Below, piece after piece: positions 1 to 9,333 of a stretch of 25,171 nucleotides of DNA (within the stretch, counting starts at the first letter, position 1; the number at the start of each line of letters is the position of its first letter). This stretch comes from CAZUSP01 sp964623505 (lineage in GTDB: Bacteria; Patescibacteriota; Minisyncoccia; Minisyncoccales; UBA1441). Location: the NCBI GenBank assembly GCA_964623505.1, contig CAZUSP010000006.1:1-25171 (forward strand). The letters are read 5' to 3'. The translations under genes and the position numbers were made by a program. The notes under the pieces were generated by a model that saw only the letters and a program-made list of their open reading frames with translations, made no database searches and had not been told where the DNA came from.

Positions 1-1359
1 TTCTCGAACCAGCCACTCCAACACATTGACTGTTTCCTGGGGATTGGAAATAATTGGACAAAGAAGGTGAGGCAGATCACTATAATTTGAAAATTCAACC
101 TGCTTGGGATCAATCAAGACCAGATTAAGCTGGTTGAAGCTGTTGCGATAAAGCAAGCTCAAGATAAGATTATTCAAGGCAATCGTCTTGCCTGACCCGG
201 TTGAACCAGCCACTAATAAATGGGGCATCTTTTCTAGGTCGGCATAAGTTGCCGCCCCGGTTACATCCCGACCTAAGCAAATCTTTAAAGGGACCGGGTC
301 GTTTTTAAATTCAGCCGCCGCCACCATCTCTCTCAAACGAACCATTACTCTTTCTCGATTGGGCACCTCCAGGCCCACCAAGGATCGTCCCGGGATCGGG
401 GCCTCGATTCTAATTGGATGGGCAGCCAGGGCCAATGATATATTTCGGGAAAGAGAGGTAATCTTGGACAGGTTCACCGCCTCAAGGGGTTTAAAAGCAT
501 ATTGGGTAACCGTCGGCCCGACATTAACTTCGACCACCTTGACCGGTACACCAAAACTGCCCAATGTTTCCTCAATTATCTTTGAATTTTTGTCCAAATC
601 ACCAGTATTCGGATAACCTTTGTCGGGAGCCAGCAAATCGGCCGGCGGAATCTTATAGCCATCAGATGTTCTCGAGTGAAGGGGCTTGGCCGGCAGTGCT
701 TTAGCCGCTTTCTTGATCTGCTTTTCTGGCTCAGCCTGGAGATCGGTTATCTTTTCTTTGATCCAGTCTACTCGAGGAATCACCACCCTGCTTCTGCTCT
801 CCTGAACGGGAATATTGGCAGCCGCTTCTTCCGGCTTTGGCGCTTCTTTTTTGCTTGATCGGTAGTCTTGCCAAAAAGGATAACCAAAAGCAACTAATCC
901 AGCTAAGATCAGAGAGCTGAAAACGATCAAGCTGACCCAAGGACCGAAAAGATTAAAGACGGGCCAGGCCAGGATCTGGCCAACCCATCCGCCGGCCTCG
1001 GCATGATAGCCCCAGAAAGGCATCTCTGGATTATGCTGTAGATTGTAAATGGTCCAAATCCCGGCTGAACCAACCAGAAAAAGAACTACTTCCAAGAAAA
1101 TAAGCCAAGCACTATGTGACAGTTTTGACCGCCAAAGAGAGATGCCGCCAACCAGCAGGAAGAACGGTAGGAAAAAAGCAGACCGGCCTAAAATGAGAGC
1201 CAAAAAGGCCAGAATCCAGCGACCACCGATTCCGGCTAACTCAAAAAAAGAGAGGATAATTATGACTGCTCCCAGTAAGAGTAAAACAGCCGCCACCCGT
1301 CTTTTGAAGCTTGAAGGCGCCCGGGGGGGCTTTTCTTTATGGGCTTTTTTGTTCCCCAT
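1..1359 (-). CDS. ftsK: DNA translocase FtsK/SpoIIIE, N-terminal part (runs off left edge)
   Basis: The first 453 codons are present and the frame is still open at base 1, so the C-terminal motor and any gamma domain are missing. FtsK is a membrane-anchored hexameric ATPase that pumps DNA through the closing septum during division. The N-terminal ~165 residues hold about four hydrophobic segments after a basic start (MGNKKAHKEK). A charged linker with several Pro and Lys follows. Then comes the alpha domain (around GPTVTQYAFKP) and the beta-domain Walker A GSTGSGKT at about residues 385-392, followed by LVLIDPKQVEFS, the Walker B region. The ATG at 1357-1359 is the first Met in the open frame and lies 11 bases after the rpoC stop. 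No Shine-Dalgarno is visible, so it is probably read from the rpoBC transcript. The family call is secure. Confidence 0.95.
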   Translation of the reverse strand, partial: MGNKKAHKEKPPRAPSSFKRRVAAVLLLLGAVIIILSFFELAGIGGRWILAFLALILGRSAFFLPFFLLVGGISLWRSKLSHSAWLIFLEVVLFLVGSAGIWTIYNLQHNPEMPFWGYHAEAGGWVGQILAWPVFNLFGPWVSLIVFSSLILAGLVAFGYPFWQDYRSSKKEAPKPEEAAANIPVQESRSRVVIPRVDWIKEKITDLQAEPEKQIKKAAKALPAKPLHSRTSDGYKIPPADLLAPDKGYPNTGDLDKNSKIIEETLGSFGVPVKVVEVNVGPTVTQYAFKPLEAVNLSKITSLSRNISLALAAHPIRIEAPIPGRSLVGLEVPNRERVMVRLREMVAAAEFKNDPVPLKICLGRDVTGAATYADLEKMPHLLVAGSTGSGKTIALNNLILSLLYRNSFNQLNLVLIDPKQVEFSNYSDLPHLLCPIISNPQETVNVLEWLVRE

Positions 1360-1370
1360 AAAATGAACGA

Positions 1371-4300
1371 TTATGAGTCTTGACGATATCCCGTTCCCGA
1401 CGGAATGACCCGGCCTATTATAACATTCTCCTTAAGGCCCCGCAATTTATCTCTTTTGCCCCGCAAAGAAGCCTCAATGAGCACTTGCGATGTCTGCTGA
1501 AAGGAAGCGGCCGAAAGAAAGCTGCTGGAGTTCAAAGAAACCCGAGAGATGCCGAGCAGTATCTGGGCCGTCTTAACTAATGCCTTTTTCTCTTTTTTCA
1601 GCCTTTGGTTGACTTCTTCCAGGTCGAAACGATCGATGATTTTTCCTTCGACCCACGGGCCATCACCGCTTTCAGCTACTTTGACCCGGGAAAACATCTG
1701 CCGCGCGATCACTTCAATGTGTTTATCGTGGATATTAACGCCGGAAGGAACATAAACTTTTTGAATTTCTTGAATGACATAGCGCTGCGCGGCCAACACT
1801 CCCTGGTGTTTCCAAATAATTTCCAGCGGCAGACTGCCTTCGGTTAATGGCTGACCGGCTTTAACCTTATCGCCCACCTTAACCAATAGTTGGTAATTGG
1901 GCAAAAAACGATAGACTTTGCCCTTGCTGGTTGACTTCTTTAAGGGCTCAACTTTAATTATACCCCTATTCTTTTCTATCTTGACCACCTTGCCCTCCCG
2001 CAAAGCAACGGCCGCCGCTCCTTTTGGCGGACGATTCTCAAAAACCTCTTCGACTCGGGGCAATCCCTGGGTAATGTCCCCGCCCTCAACCACTCCGCCG
2101 GTATGAAAAGTCCTCATGGTCAGCTGTGTTCCCGGCTCGCCAATAGACTGGGCCGCCACGACACCTATCGCCTCTCCCAATTCAATCAATTTGTTTCGAC
2201 CCAGGTCCCAGCCATAACAATTACGACAGATACTGCCAACCGATTGACAAGTCAGCGGGCTTCTGACTTTCACTTTAGGAATTTCAAGATTGTCTATCTC
2301 TCGGGCCTGGCTCCAGTTGATCAACTCGCCTCTTTTCACCACCTTGATCTTGGTTTTAGGATCAATCACATCTTCCAAGGTCCGACGGCCAACAATCTTA
2401 AAGACAAAGCTTTGGCCAATAGTTTCCGCCTCCGCTCTTGCCACCTCTAAGCCCTCTTTGTCGCCGCAATCGTCTTCCCAAACAATAACTTCATGGGCCA
2501 CGTCCACCAAACGACGAGTCAAATATCCAGCAACAGAAGTTCTGAGGGCCTTGTCAGCTGTTCCCTTTCGGGCTCCGTGAGTGGAGATAAAATACTCTAA
2601 AATACTCAACCCTTCTCGGAACGAACTCTTCACCGGCAAAGAAATTATTCGGCCGGCCGGATTCAAAACCAATCCCTTCATGCCTGATATTTGCATCACC
2701 TGCGTCCAGGAACCCCTTGAACCGGATTCAACCATCAGGTAGACGGGATTATTGTGATCAATCGTTGCCTTAGTTGATTCCTGAAGCTTGTTTTTGGCCT
2801 CTTGCCAGGCGGCAATGTTGGCTTTTCTCTCTTCGGCTGGGCTTATTTTGCCTTGCCGGCGCTTAGAGGCATTGGCCTTGGTCTGCGCCTCGGCTATCGC
2901 TATCAACTTTTCTTTATCTTTTGAAATTGAAAAATCATCTAATCCCAAACTGATGCCGGCCACCGTGGAATATTCATACCCGAGTTCTTTTATGCTGTCC
3001 AGACAGAGTTGGGACTCTTCGCTGTTGTAGCCCTCAATAATATCATTGATAATCCGGCCCAGAGCCCGGCCGTCCACCTGTTTATTGTGGTAAGGATACT
3101 TTTGAGGCAGACTCTGATTGAAAATAATTCGGCCAACGGTTGTTTTCAACAGTTCTGAAGACTGCCCGGTGCTTAACTGCATCAGTACCCGGATAGGCGT
3201 TCTTAAGCCGATCTGGCCATGATCATGGGCTAAAAAAGCCTCACTGATTCTACCAAAGTACTTTACTTTCTTCTCGTCCCGCACCTCTTCCATAGTGGTC
3301 AAATAATATATCCCGAAAACAATATCCTGGCTTGGTGAAACAATCGGCAAACCGGTAGCTGGTTTGCGCAAATTGTTGCCCGAAAGCATTATTTCCCGAG
3401 TTTCTTTTTGGGCTTGCTTCGATAATGGCACGTGAACAGCCATTTGATCCCCATCAAAGTCGGCATTGAATGCCGAACAAACCAAGGGGTGTATCTTGAT
3501 GGCGTTGCCTTCGATCAAAATAGGAAAGAAGGCCTGAATTCCCAGGCGATGAAGGGTGGGTGCTCGATTCAACATTACTGCCTTGCCCCGAACCACTTCC
3601 TCCAATATGTTCCAAACCTCAGGAATTTCCCTCTCGATCAATCGCGAAGCTCCCCTGATATTATAGGCGATTTCTTGATCAAGCAATTTTTTAATAACAA
3701 AGGGTTTGAATAATTCTAAGGCCATTTTTTTCGGAAGACCGCATTCGGTCAACTTCAATTCAGGCCCGACGGCAATAACCGAACGGCCGGAATAATCCAC
3801 TCTTTTTCCCAGCAGGTTGCGGCGAAAACGGCCCATCTTGCCCTGAATGTTGTCGGTCAAAGAGCGAAGCTTTCTCCGTCCTCCCGCCCCGGCTCGGGCA
3901 CTGTTGTCGATTAAAGAATCAACCGCCTCCTGAAGCATTCTCTTCTCATTGCGAATAATGATCTCCGGTGTGTCAATTTCCAAAAGATGTTTCAACCGAT
4001 TGTTCCGATTGATAACCCGTCGGTAGAGATCATTAATGTCCGAAGAAGCATAGCGACCTCCATCTAACTGAACCATTGGACGAAGATTGGGCGGCAAAAC
4101 CGGCAAGACGGTCAAGAACATCCATTCTGGACGAATCCCGGCCTCTTTCATTTCCCGCAGAAGCCTCATTCTTTCCGAGATCTTAGCCGAAAGGTCGCTG
4201 CTGCCGGTCGCCTTGATTTCGGCCGCCAGAGCTTTTATCTCCGCTGACAAGTCAATTTCCGACATGGCCTGACGAACTGCCTCGGCTCCGGTTCGAGCTT

Positions 4301-4922
4301 CGAAACATGCCCCAAACCGAAGTGCTAACGTTTTGTATTCTTTTTCTGAAACTACCCTGATCCTTTCAACCGAAAGAAGGTCCTGCTGGGCTCTTCGACG
4401 GCTGTCTTTTAATGCTTCCAGCTCCGGGCCGGTCAGATCTTTGGCTTTTTCCTTGAACTCTTTCTCTATTTCTTGAGCCATCTTGCCCTTGATCTGTTCA
4501 TCAACTCGGACGATCAAGTAGGCGGCAAAATAGATAACTCTCTCTAGTTTTCGAGTTGAAACACCCAAAACAGTGCTCATCCGATAAGGTGCCCGGCGCA
4601 AAAACCAGGGATGGGCAACCGGCGTGGCCAGCTCAATGTGTCCCATCCTTTCCCGCCTAACCGAAGATTTCGTCGCTTCAACCCCGCAACGATCACAAAC
4701 CACGCTCTTGTATCTGACCCCCTTGTATTTTCCGCAGTAGCACTGATAATCTTTGGTCGGACCAAAGATCTTTTCGCAAAAAAGACCGCTTTTTTCAGGC
4801 TTCCCGGCTCGATAGTTAATCGTTTCTGGCTTGGTCACCTCGCCATGACTCCACTTCAGAATGGTTTCCGGAGAGGCTAATTTAATCAAAACCGAGATTG
4901 GATTTTTACTTTGAGTGGCCAT
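1371..4922 (-). CDS. rpoC: DNA-directed RNA polymerase subunit beta'
   Basis: This is the beta' subunit of RNA polymerase, 1183 residues, close to the length of Firmicutes RpoC and without the large insert of E. coli. The N-terminal zinc site is C61, C63, C76 and C79 (CYCG...CDRCG). The catalytic magnesium loop NADFDGDQM lies near residue 486. The second zinc site uses Cys near 818, 891, 898 and 901. The bridge helix/trigger loop region reads GVVAAQSIGEPGTQLTMRTF near 915-935. The gene starts 11 bases after the rpoB stop and ends 11 bases before ftsK, so the three form one transcription unit. The ATG lacks a recognisable Shine-Dalgarno sequence. Nothing in the catalytic core looks unusual. 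Confidence 0.99.
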   Translation of the reverse strand: MATQSKNPISVLIKLASPETILKWSHGEVTKPETINYRAGKPEKSGLFCEKIFGPTKDYQCYCGKYKGVRYKSVVCDRCGVEATKSSVRRERMGHIELATPVAHPWFLRRAPYRMSTVLGVSTRKLERVIYFAAYLIVRVDEQIKGKMAQEIEKEFKEKAKDLTGPELEALKDSRRRAQQDLLSVERIRVVSEKEYKTLALRFGACFEARTGAEAVRQAMSEIDLSAEIKALAAEIKATGSSDLSAKISERMRLLREMKEAGIRPEWMFLTVLPVLPPNLRPMVQLDGGRYASSDINDLYRRVINRNNRLKHLLEIDTPEIIIRNEKRMLQEAVDSLIDNSARAGAGGRRKLRSLTDNIQGKMGRFRRNLLGKRVDYSGRSVIAVGPELKLTECGLPKKMALELFKPFVIKKLLDQEIAYNIRGASRLIEREIPEVWNILEEVVRGKAVMLNRAPTLHRLGIQAFFPILIEGNAIKIHPLVCSAFNADFDGDQMAVHVPLSKQAQKETREIMLSGNNLRKPATGLPIVSPSQDIVFGIYYLTTMEEVRDEKKVKYFGRISEAFLAHDHGQIGLRTPIRVLMQLSTGQSSELLKTTVGRIIFNQSLPQKYPYHNKQVDGRALGRIINDIIEGYNSEESQLCLDSIKELGYEYSTVAGISLGLDDFSISKDKEKLIAIAEAQTKANASKRRQGKISPAEERKANIAAWQEAKNKLQESTKATIDHNNPVYLMVESGSRGSWTQVMQISGMKGLVLNPAGRIISLPVKSSFREGLSILEYFISTHGARKGTADKALRTSVAGYLTRRLVDVAHEVIVWEDDCGDKEGLEVARAEAETIGQSFVFKIVGRRTLEDVIDPKTKIKVVKRGELINWSQAREIDNLEIPKVKVRSPLTCQSVGSICRNCYGWDLGRNKLIELGEAIGVVAAQSIGEPGTQLTMRTFHTGGVVEGGDITQGLPRVEEVFENRPPKGAAAVALREGKVVKIEKNRGIIKVEPLKKSTSKGKVYRFLPNYQLLVKVGDKVKAGQPLTEGSLPLEIIWKHQGVLAAQRYVIQEIQKVYVPSGVNIHDKHIEVIARQMFSRVKVAESGDGPWVEGKIIDRFDLEEVNQRLKKEKKALVKTAQILLGISRVSLNSSSFLSAASFQQTSQVLIEASLRGKRDKLRGLKENVIIGRVIPSGTGYRQDS

Positions 4923-4933
4923 GTTAATCTAAA

Positions 4934-7900
4934 TTAATCCTGCCCCTGGATCTGGATGTCCAAAGCCAGCGACTTTAATTCATTCAATAATAAGATCAGC
5001 GAGGCCGGACGATAATAATTCTCAATCGGCTTTCCTCGAAGAATGGCCTCGTAAGTCTCTGATCGGCCTCTAATGTCGTCAGATTTGATCGTCATCATCT
5101 CCTGCAAAGCATAAGCCGCGCCATATCCCTCCAGAGCCCAAACCTCCATTTCACCAAAGCGCTGACCGCCAAACTGAGCCTTGCCGCCCAATGGTTGCTG
5201 GGTAATCAAAGAATAGGGTCCGATCGAGCGCATATGAATCTTGTCCTGGACCATGTGGTGCAGCTTTAGCATGTACATTTTTCCAACCGTGATCGGTTGG
5301 AAAAACGGCTCCCCGGTGCGGCCATCATAAAGAGTCACCTTGCCACTTTCCGGCATTCCGGCCGCCTTCAATTCTTCTTTGATGATCTTTTCTTCCACTC
5401 CGGACAGGGCCGGGGCCGTCATCCTGTAGCCGAGTTTTTCAGCCGCCCAACCAAGATGAGTTTCCAATATCTGTCCTACATTCATTCGGGAAACAACTCC
5501 CATCGGACTAAGAATGACATCAATCGGCGTGCCGTCTTCCAAAAACGGCATCTCTTCCTCGGGCAATATTTCCGCAATAATGCCCTTGTTGCCATGACGA
5601 CCGGAGATCTTGTCGCCAACTTCAATATTTCTGACCTGGGCTATCTCAACGGTTATTTTCTGCAAAGTACCAGATTCAAGACGGTCACCCTGTTCGCGGG
5701 AAAGCATCCTCACTCCGATCACGCAACCCTTTTTCCCATAAGGCATGGTCAAAGAAGTGTCTTTGACCTCTTTCGCCTTTTCGCCAAAGATGGCCTTAAC
5801 CAGTCTTTCTTCCGGCGACAACTCGACCTGTCCTTTCGGAGAGATCTTGCCAACCAGTATGCCCCCCGGACCAACTTCCGCGCCAATGCGGATTATTCCT
5901 CTTTCATCCAGGTCTTTGAGTTTTTCTTCGCTGACATTGGGAATGTCCGAAGTGGTTTGTTCGGGACCAAGCTTGGTGTTGCGGACTTCACAGGTGAAGT
6001 TTTCAATATGGATCGAGGCAAAGGTGTTGTTTTTGGCCAGTCTTTCCGAAACAACAATGGCATCCTCATAATTCATTCCCCGATAAAGCATAAAGGCCAC
6101 CGTAATATTAGTGCCCAGAGACAACCGCCCGTCGACGATCGATGATCCATTGGTCAAAACATCCCCCTTTTTCACCTTTTGCCCTCTCTCAACAATGGGT
6201 TGCTGATGATAAGCCGTAAACTGGTTGCCCCGAACAAAATTCTGGAGAGGATAGATCTTGTTGTTCACCTTGATGTGCTGGCCATCCACCTCTTTAACCT
6301 CCCCGCTCTCCTCGGCTAAGATGATCTGGCCCGACTCTCGGGCAACCTTTTCCTCCATGCCCGTGCCGACCAAGGGCTGCTCGGCTTTTATTAGGGGCAC
6401 CGCCTGGCGCTGCATATTACATCCCATTAAGGCCCGGTTGGCATCATCATTCCTCAAGAAGGGAATAAGGCTGGCCGCGATGCCAATGGTCTGATTAGGA
6501 GAAACATCCATAAAGCTTATCTTAGCCCGATCAGCGATTACCGGCCTGCCCTGAAAACGAGCCATCACTCTTTTCTCGACAATTCTATTTTTATGATCAA
6601 GCAGGGTATCGGCCTGAGCAATGTAATACTCTTCTTCCTGGTGAGCATTCAGACAAACCACCTCTGGAGTCAAAGCCATATTCTTGACCTTAAAGTAAGG
6701 AGTTTCAATAAATCCATATTCATTTACCTGGGCCACTGTTGTTAAGTGATTGACCAGCCCAACGTTCGGACCTTCCGGTGTTTCTATCGGGCAGATGCGC
6801 CCATAGTGCGAGGGCTGGACATCGCGAGCTTCAAACCCGGCCCTCTGCCTGGTCAGGCCGCCCGGTCCAGTCGCCGACAACCTTCTTTTGTTTTCCATCT
6901 CGGCCAAAGGATTGTCGCTGTCCATGAACTGGGAAAAAGCTGAAATTCCAAAGAAATTCTGCAAAGAAACAGCCAGTAGACGAGAATCAATTAGACGGAC
7001 CGGCGTGATGTCAGCCATCTGCAGAGTTGACATTCTGTCTTGAGCCACCCTTCTGATTCTAGCCAGCCCTATTCTTAGCTGACCTTGCAATAATTCAGCC
7101 AGGTCGCGAACCCGACGATTGCCGAGGTGATCGATCGAATCAGGGCGAGCTTCTGGATCATTGTTAAGCCGGATTAATTCCCGCAAAGCGGCCAAAACAT
7201 CTTCCGGATGCAAAACCCGATCTTCTACTTTTATCATGGACTTAGCCTGTCTTTCCGGCAGTCTCTGGCCGATTTTCCAGCGGCCGACATCGGCCAAATC
7301 ATAACGAGAAAAGTTGGAGAACATATTCTTTAAAAACTCTTTGGCCGTGTCAGCCGTCACCATCTCGCTTGGTCGGAGACGATGATATATCTCAATCGCG
7401 GCCTCATCGCTATTCTGGGTTGGATCTTCTTTTAATGTATTTTGGATGAAAGAAATCGATCCCTTGTCCACCTCTTTAAAAAGTTTTTCTATCTCTTCGT
7501 TCGTCGAATAACCCAAGGCCCTTAAAAAGGTAGTAGCCAAGACCTTTTTCCGACGATTTATCTTGACCTGAATAACTCCATTGCGATCAGTTTCAAATTC
7601 CAACCAACTGCCTCGATCTGGAATCAAGACCGCCTTAAAAAAATCATGAGAGCCGATTCTCTCGCTCTCAAAAAACACCCCCGGGGAACGAATGATCTGG
7701 GCCACGACTACTCGTTCAACTCCTCTAATAACAAAAACTCCCCGACTGCTCATTATTGGAAAGTCAGCTAAAAAGACCTCTTCTGTTTTAGTTTTTTTGC
7801 TCTTCAGATTTACTAAACGAAAACGAGCTTTCAGCGGTGCCGTGTATGACTCATCTTTGTCTTTGGCCTGAAGATAGGTTGGGAAATTGGGCTCACCGAG

Positions 7901-8083
7901 GCTAAAGCCCAAAAACTCAAGTTGAAAACGTTTGCCACTATAATCAGGAACTGGGAAAACCTCGTGAAATAATTTTTCTATCTTTTCGTCCCAGAATCTT
8001 TCCCAGCTCTTTTGCTGCAAATTGAGAAAGTTGGGCAGCGAAAAGGGCAACGTTGTTTTTGAAAACTTCTTGATGGTATTCAT
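4934..8083 (-). CDS. rpoB: DNA-directed RNA polymerase subunit beta
   Basis: This is the beta subunit of RNA polymerase, about 1049 residues, clearly shorter than the ~1190 residues of B. subtilis, so lineage-specific inserts are absent. Conserved blocks include SRGVFVIRGVERVVVAQ, the rifampicin pocket (SQFMDSDNPL, then KRRLSATGPGGL), the segment HYGRICPIETPEGPNVGLVN, and the C-terminal LGGKAQFGGQRFGEMEVWALE. I chose the ATG at 8081-8083. A TTG two codons upstream (8087-8089) is in frame and would add Leu/Met-Ala. Neither start has a Shine-Dalgarno. The gene has its own strong promoter at 8217-8245 and a leader of about 125 bases. rplJ/rplL are not upstream, unlike in most bacteria. The residue matching E. 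coli His526 is Asn (see findings). Confidence 0.99.
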   Translation of the reverse strand: MNTIKKFSKTTLPFSLPNFLNLQQKSWERFWDEKIEKLFHEVFPVPDYSGKRFQLEFLGFSLGEPNFPTYLQAKDKDESYTAPLKARFRLVNLKSKKTKTEEVFLADFPIMSSRGVFVIRGVERVVVAQIIRSPGVFFESERIGSHDFFKAVLIPDRGSWLEFETDRNGVIQVKINRRKKVLATTFLRALGYSTNEEIEKLFKEVDKGSISFIQNTLKEDPTQNSDEAAIEIYHRLRPSEMVTADTAKEFLKNMFSNFSRYDLADVGRWKIGQRLPERQAKSMIKVEDRVLHPEDVLAALRELIRLNNDPEARPDSIDHLGNRRVRDLAELLQGQLRIGLARIRRVAQDRMSTLQMADITPVRLIDSRLLAVSLQNFFGISAFSQFMDSDNPLAEMENKRRLSATGPGGLTRQRAGFEARDVQPSHYGRICPIETPEGPNVGLVNHLTTVAQVNEYGFIETPYFKVKNMALTPEVVCLNAHQEEEYYIAQADTLLDHKNRIVEKRVMARFQGRPVIADRAKISFMDVSPNQTIGIAASLIPFLRNDDANRALMGCNMQRQAVPLIKAEQPLVGTGMEEKVARESGQIILAEESGEVKEVDGQHIKVNNKIYPLQNFVRGNQFTAYHQQPIVERGQKVKKGDVLTNGSSIVDGRLSLGTNITVAFMLYRGMNYEDAIVVSERLAKNNTFASIHIENFTCEVRNTKLGPEQTTSDIPNVSEEKLKDLDERGIIRIGAEVGPGGILVGKISPKGQVELSPEERLVKAIFGEKAKEVKDTSLTMPYGKKGCVIGVRMLSREQGDRLESGTLQKITVEIAQVRNIEVGDKISGRHGNKGIIAEILPEEEMPFLEDGTPIDVILSPMGVVSRMNVGQILETHLGWAAEKLGYRMTAPALSGVEEKIIKEELKAAGMPESGKVTLYDGRTGEPFFQPITVGKMYMLKLHHMVQDKIHMRSIGPYSLITQQPLGGKAQFGGQRFGEMEVWALEGYGAAYALQEMMTIKSDDIRGRSETYEAILRGKPIENYYRPASLILLLNELKSLALDIQIQGQD

Positions 8084-8111
8084 AGCCAATATATAATTTT
8101 AAAAGAACAAC

Positions 8112-8148
8112 CCGGCTTATTAACTTTGAAACAAGAAAACAAGCCCGG
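8112..8148 (-). promoter_or_regulatory. Possible hairpin in the rpoB leader
   Basis: On the minus strand CCGGGCTT pairs with AAGCCGG (7 pairs, one bulged G) around a ~22-base loop. A T-rich run (GTTGTTCTTTT, 8101-8111) follows just before the start codon. The arrangement resembles an intrinsic terminator or attenuator inside the transcribed leader of rpoB. The bulge and long loop make it weak, and it could equally be the terminator of rodA. This is inference only. Confidence 0.3.
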
Positions 8149-8216
8149 CACTAAAACAATCCGGACGGAAAGAAATTCTGCACTAGTAACAAGACAAATT
8201 TACCACAACCTTAGTC

Positions 8217-8245
8217 AGAATAGACGATTTAATGAAAGTTGTCAA
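8217..8245 (-). promoter_or_regulatory. Sigma70-type promoter for rpoBC-ftsK
   Basis: The minus strand carries a perfect -35 box TTGACA (8240-8245), a 17-base spacer, and a -10 box TATTCT (8217-8222, 5 of 6 matches to TATAAT). Transcription would begin near 8210, giving a leader of about 125 bases before rpoB. The promoter lies immediately downstream of the rodA stop codon. It is the best-matching promoter in the window, as expected for RNA polymerase genes. Confidence 0.8.
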
Positions 8246-8247
8246 GC

Positions 8248-9333
8248 CTAGCCGTACCGACGAATGCTTAAAGCCAGTCCAATCCCCGCATAAAGAGCCA
8301 ATAAATAAGAACCTCCATGGCTAACCAGCGGCAGAGGCAGGCCCACTACCGGCAGTATTCCCAGGTTCATACCAACATTGATAAATATGCTGGATGTTAG
8401 AAAGATGATCAGGCCGACACAATAAAAACGGCCAAAGTTGCTGATTGATCGAAAACAGATACGGATAAGTCGCCAAATGATCACTCCAAATAAACCAAAA
8501 ACAATTAATGAGCCTAGAAATCCAAACTCTTCAGCAATAGCGGCAAAAATGAAATCCGTCTTGGCTTCGGGCAAGAACCCATATCTGGCTTGAGAGCCGG
8601 ATAAAAATCCTTGGCCGAAAATCCCACCCGAGCCAATGGCAATCCGGGACTGATCCGCGTTCCAGGAGGCACCCAGCGGATCATCCTGCCAGCCAATAAA
8701 AGAAACTATTCTCTGCTTTTGATAGTCCCGCAATCCAAAAGACCAAATGAGCAGGCCAACCAAAAGTAGTGATAAGATCAACAAAACCAAATGACTTGAC
8801 TTTATTCCGGCAAACAGTATGATTCCCAGCCAAAGCATCAAGAAGACGATCGCCCCCCCCAGGTTGGGCTGGAGAAATATAAGCAATGCCGGCCAAAAAG
8901 TATAAAAAGCCGACAAAAACACATATTGGAATCGGTGCAGTTCGGCGTGGCGTTGAGATAGAAATTTGGCCAAAAGAATAATCAGCCCCAAGGCCATAAA
9001 AGGCATTGGGTCAAAGCTTACTAGCCCGAACGAATACCAACGTCGCGAACCCCGTATGGCCGGCACAAACAAAAGCCCGAGTAGGGCAAGCAGCAGCAGG
9101 AAATAAACCAACAAAACGAAATAAGGGTTGCTCTTAAGCTGGCGATAATCAAAAATCGATATAATGGCCATAAACAGCAGCCCCAACCCAAGAAAAGATA
9201 ATTGTTTGTAAAAATCAGAAAAATCTTGTTGGTAAAAAGAGCTGCTATATATCGATCCCAGCCCTAAAACGCTCAACATCACCGCTGATCCCACCAAAAA
9301 CTTGTCCCATTTCAAAACCAGGTTGTTGATCAT
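8248..9333 (-). CDS. rodA: Rod shape/SEDS peptidoglycan glycosyltransferase RodA (FtsW/RodA/SpoVE family)
   Basis: This is a 361-residue polytopic SEDS-family protein that polymerises glycan strands from lipid II together with a class B penicillin-binding protein. About ten hydrophobic segments are visible. Family motifs are DQSRIAIGSGGIFGQG near residue 227, FLPEAKTDFIFAAIAEEFG near 250 with the conserved Asp of TDFIF, and GMNLGILPVVGLPLPLVSHGGS near the C-terminus. The loop with GMNLGILPVVG and the overall form are more like RodA than FtsW, but FtsW cannot be fully excluded. The usual SYGGS is SHGGS here. The ATG overlaps the ligA stop as ATGA (9330-9333), so translation is probably coupled. 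No class B PBP lies next to it in this window. Confidence 0.9.
   Translation of the reverse strand: MINNLVLKWDKFLVGSAVMLSVLGLGSIYSSSFYQQDFSDFYKQLSFLGLGLLFMAIISIFDYRQLKSNPYFVLLVYFLLLLALLGLLFVPAIRGSRRWYSFGLVSFDPMPFMALGLIILLAKFLSQRHAELHRFQYVFLSAFYTFWPALLIFLQPNLGGAIVFLMLWLGIILFAGIKSSHLVLLILSLLLVGLLIWSFGLRDYQKQRIVSFIGWQDDPLGASWNADQSRIAIGSGGIFGQGFLSGSQARYGFLPEAKTDFIFAAIAEEFGFLGSLIVFGLFGVIIWRLIRICFRSISNFGRFYCVGLIIFLTSSIFINVGMNLGILPVVGLPLPLVSHGGSYLLALYAGIGLALSIRRYG

Noticed and set aside
5297..6145. 282-codon plus-strand open frame inside rpoB
   Set aside because: It is antisense to highly conserved rpoB codons, has no recognisable domain or start signal, and is explained as a frame shadow of the GC-richer gene.
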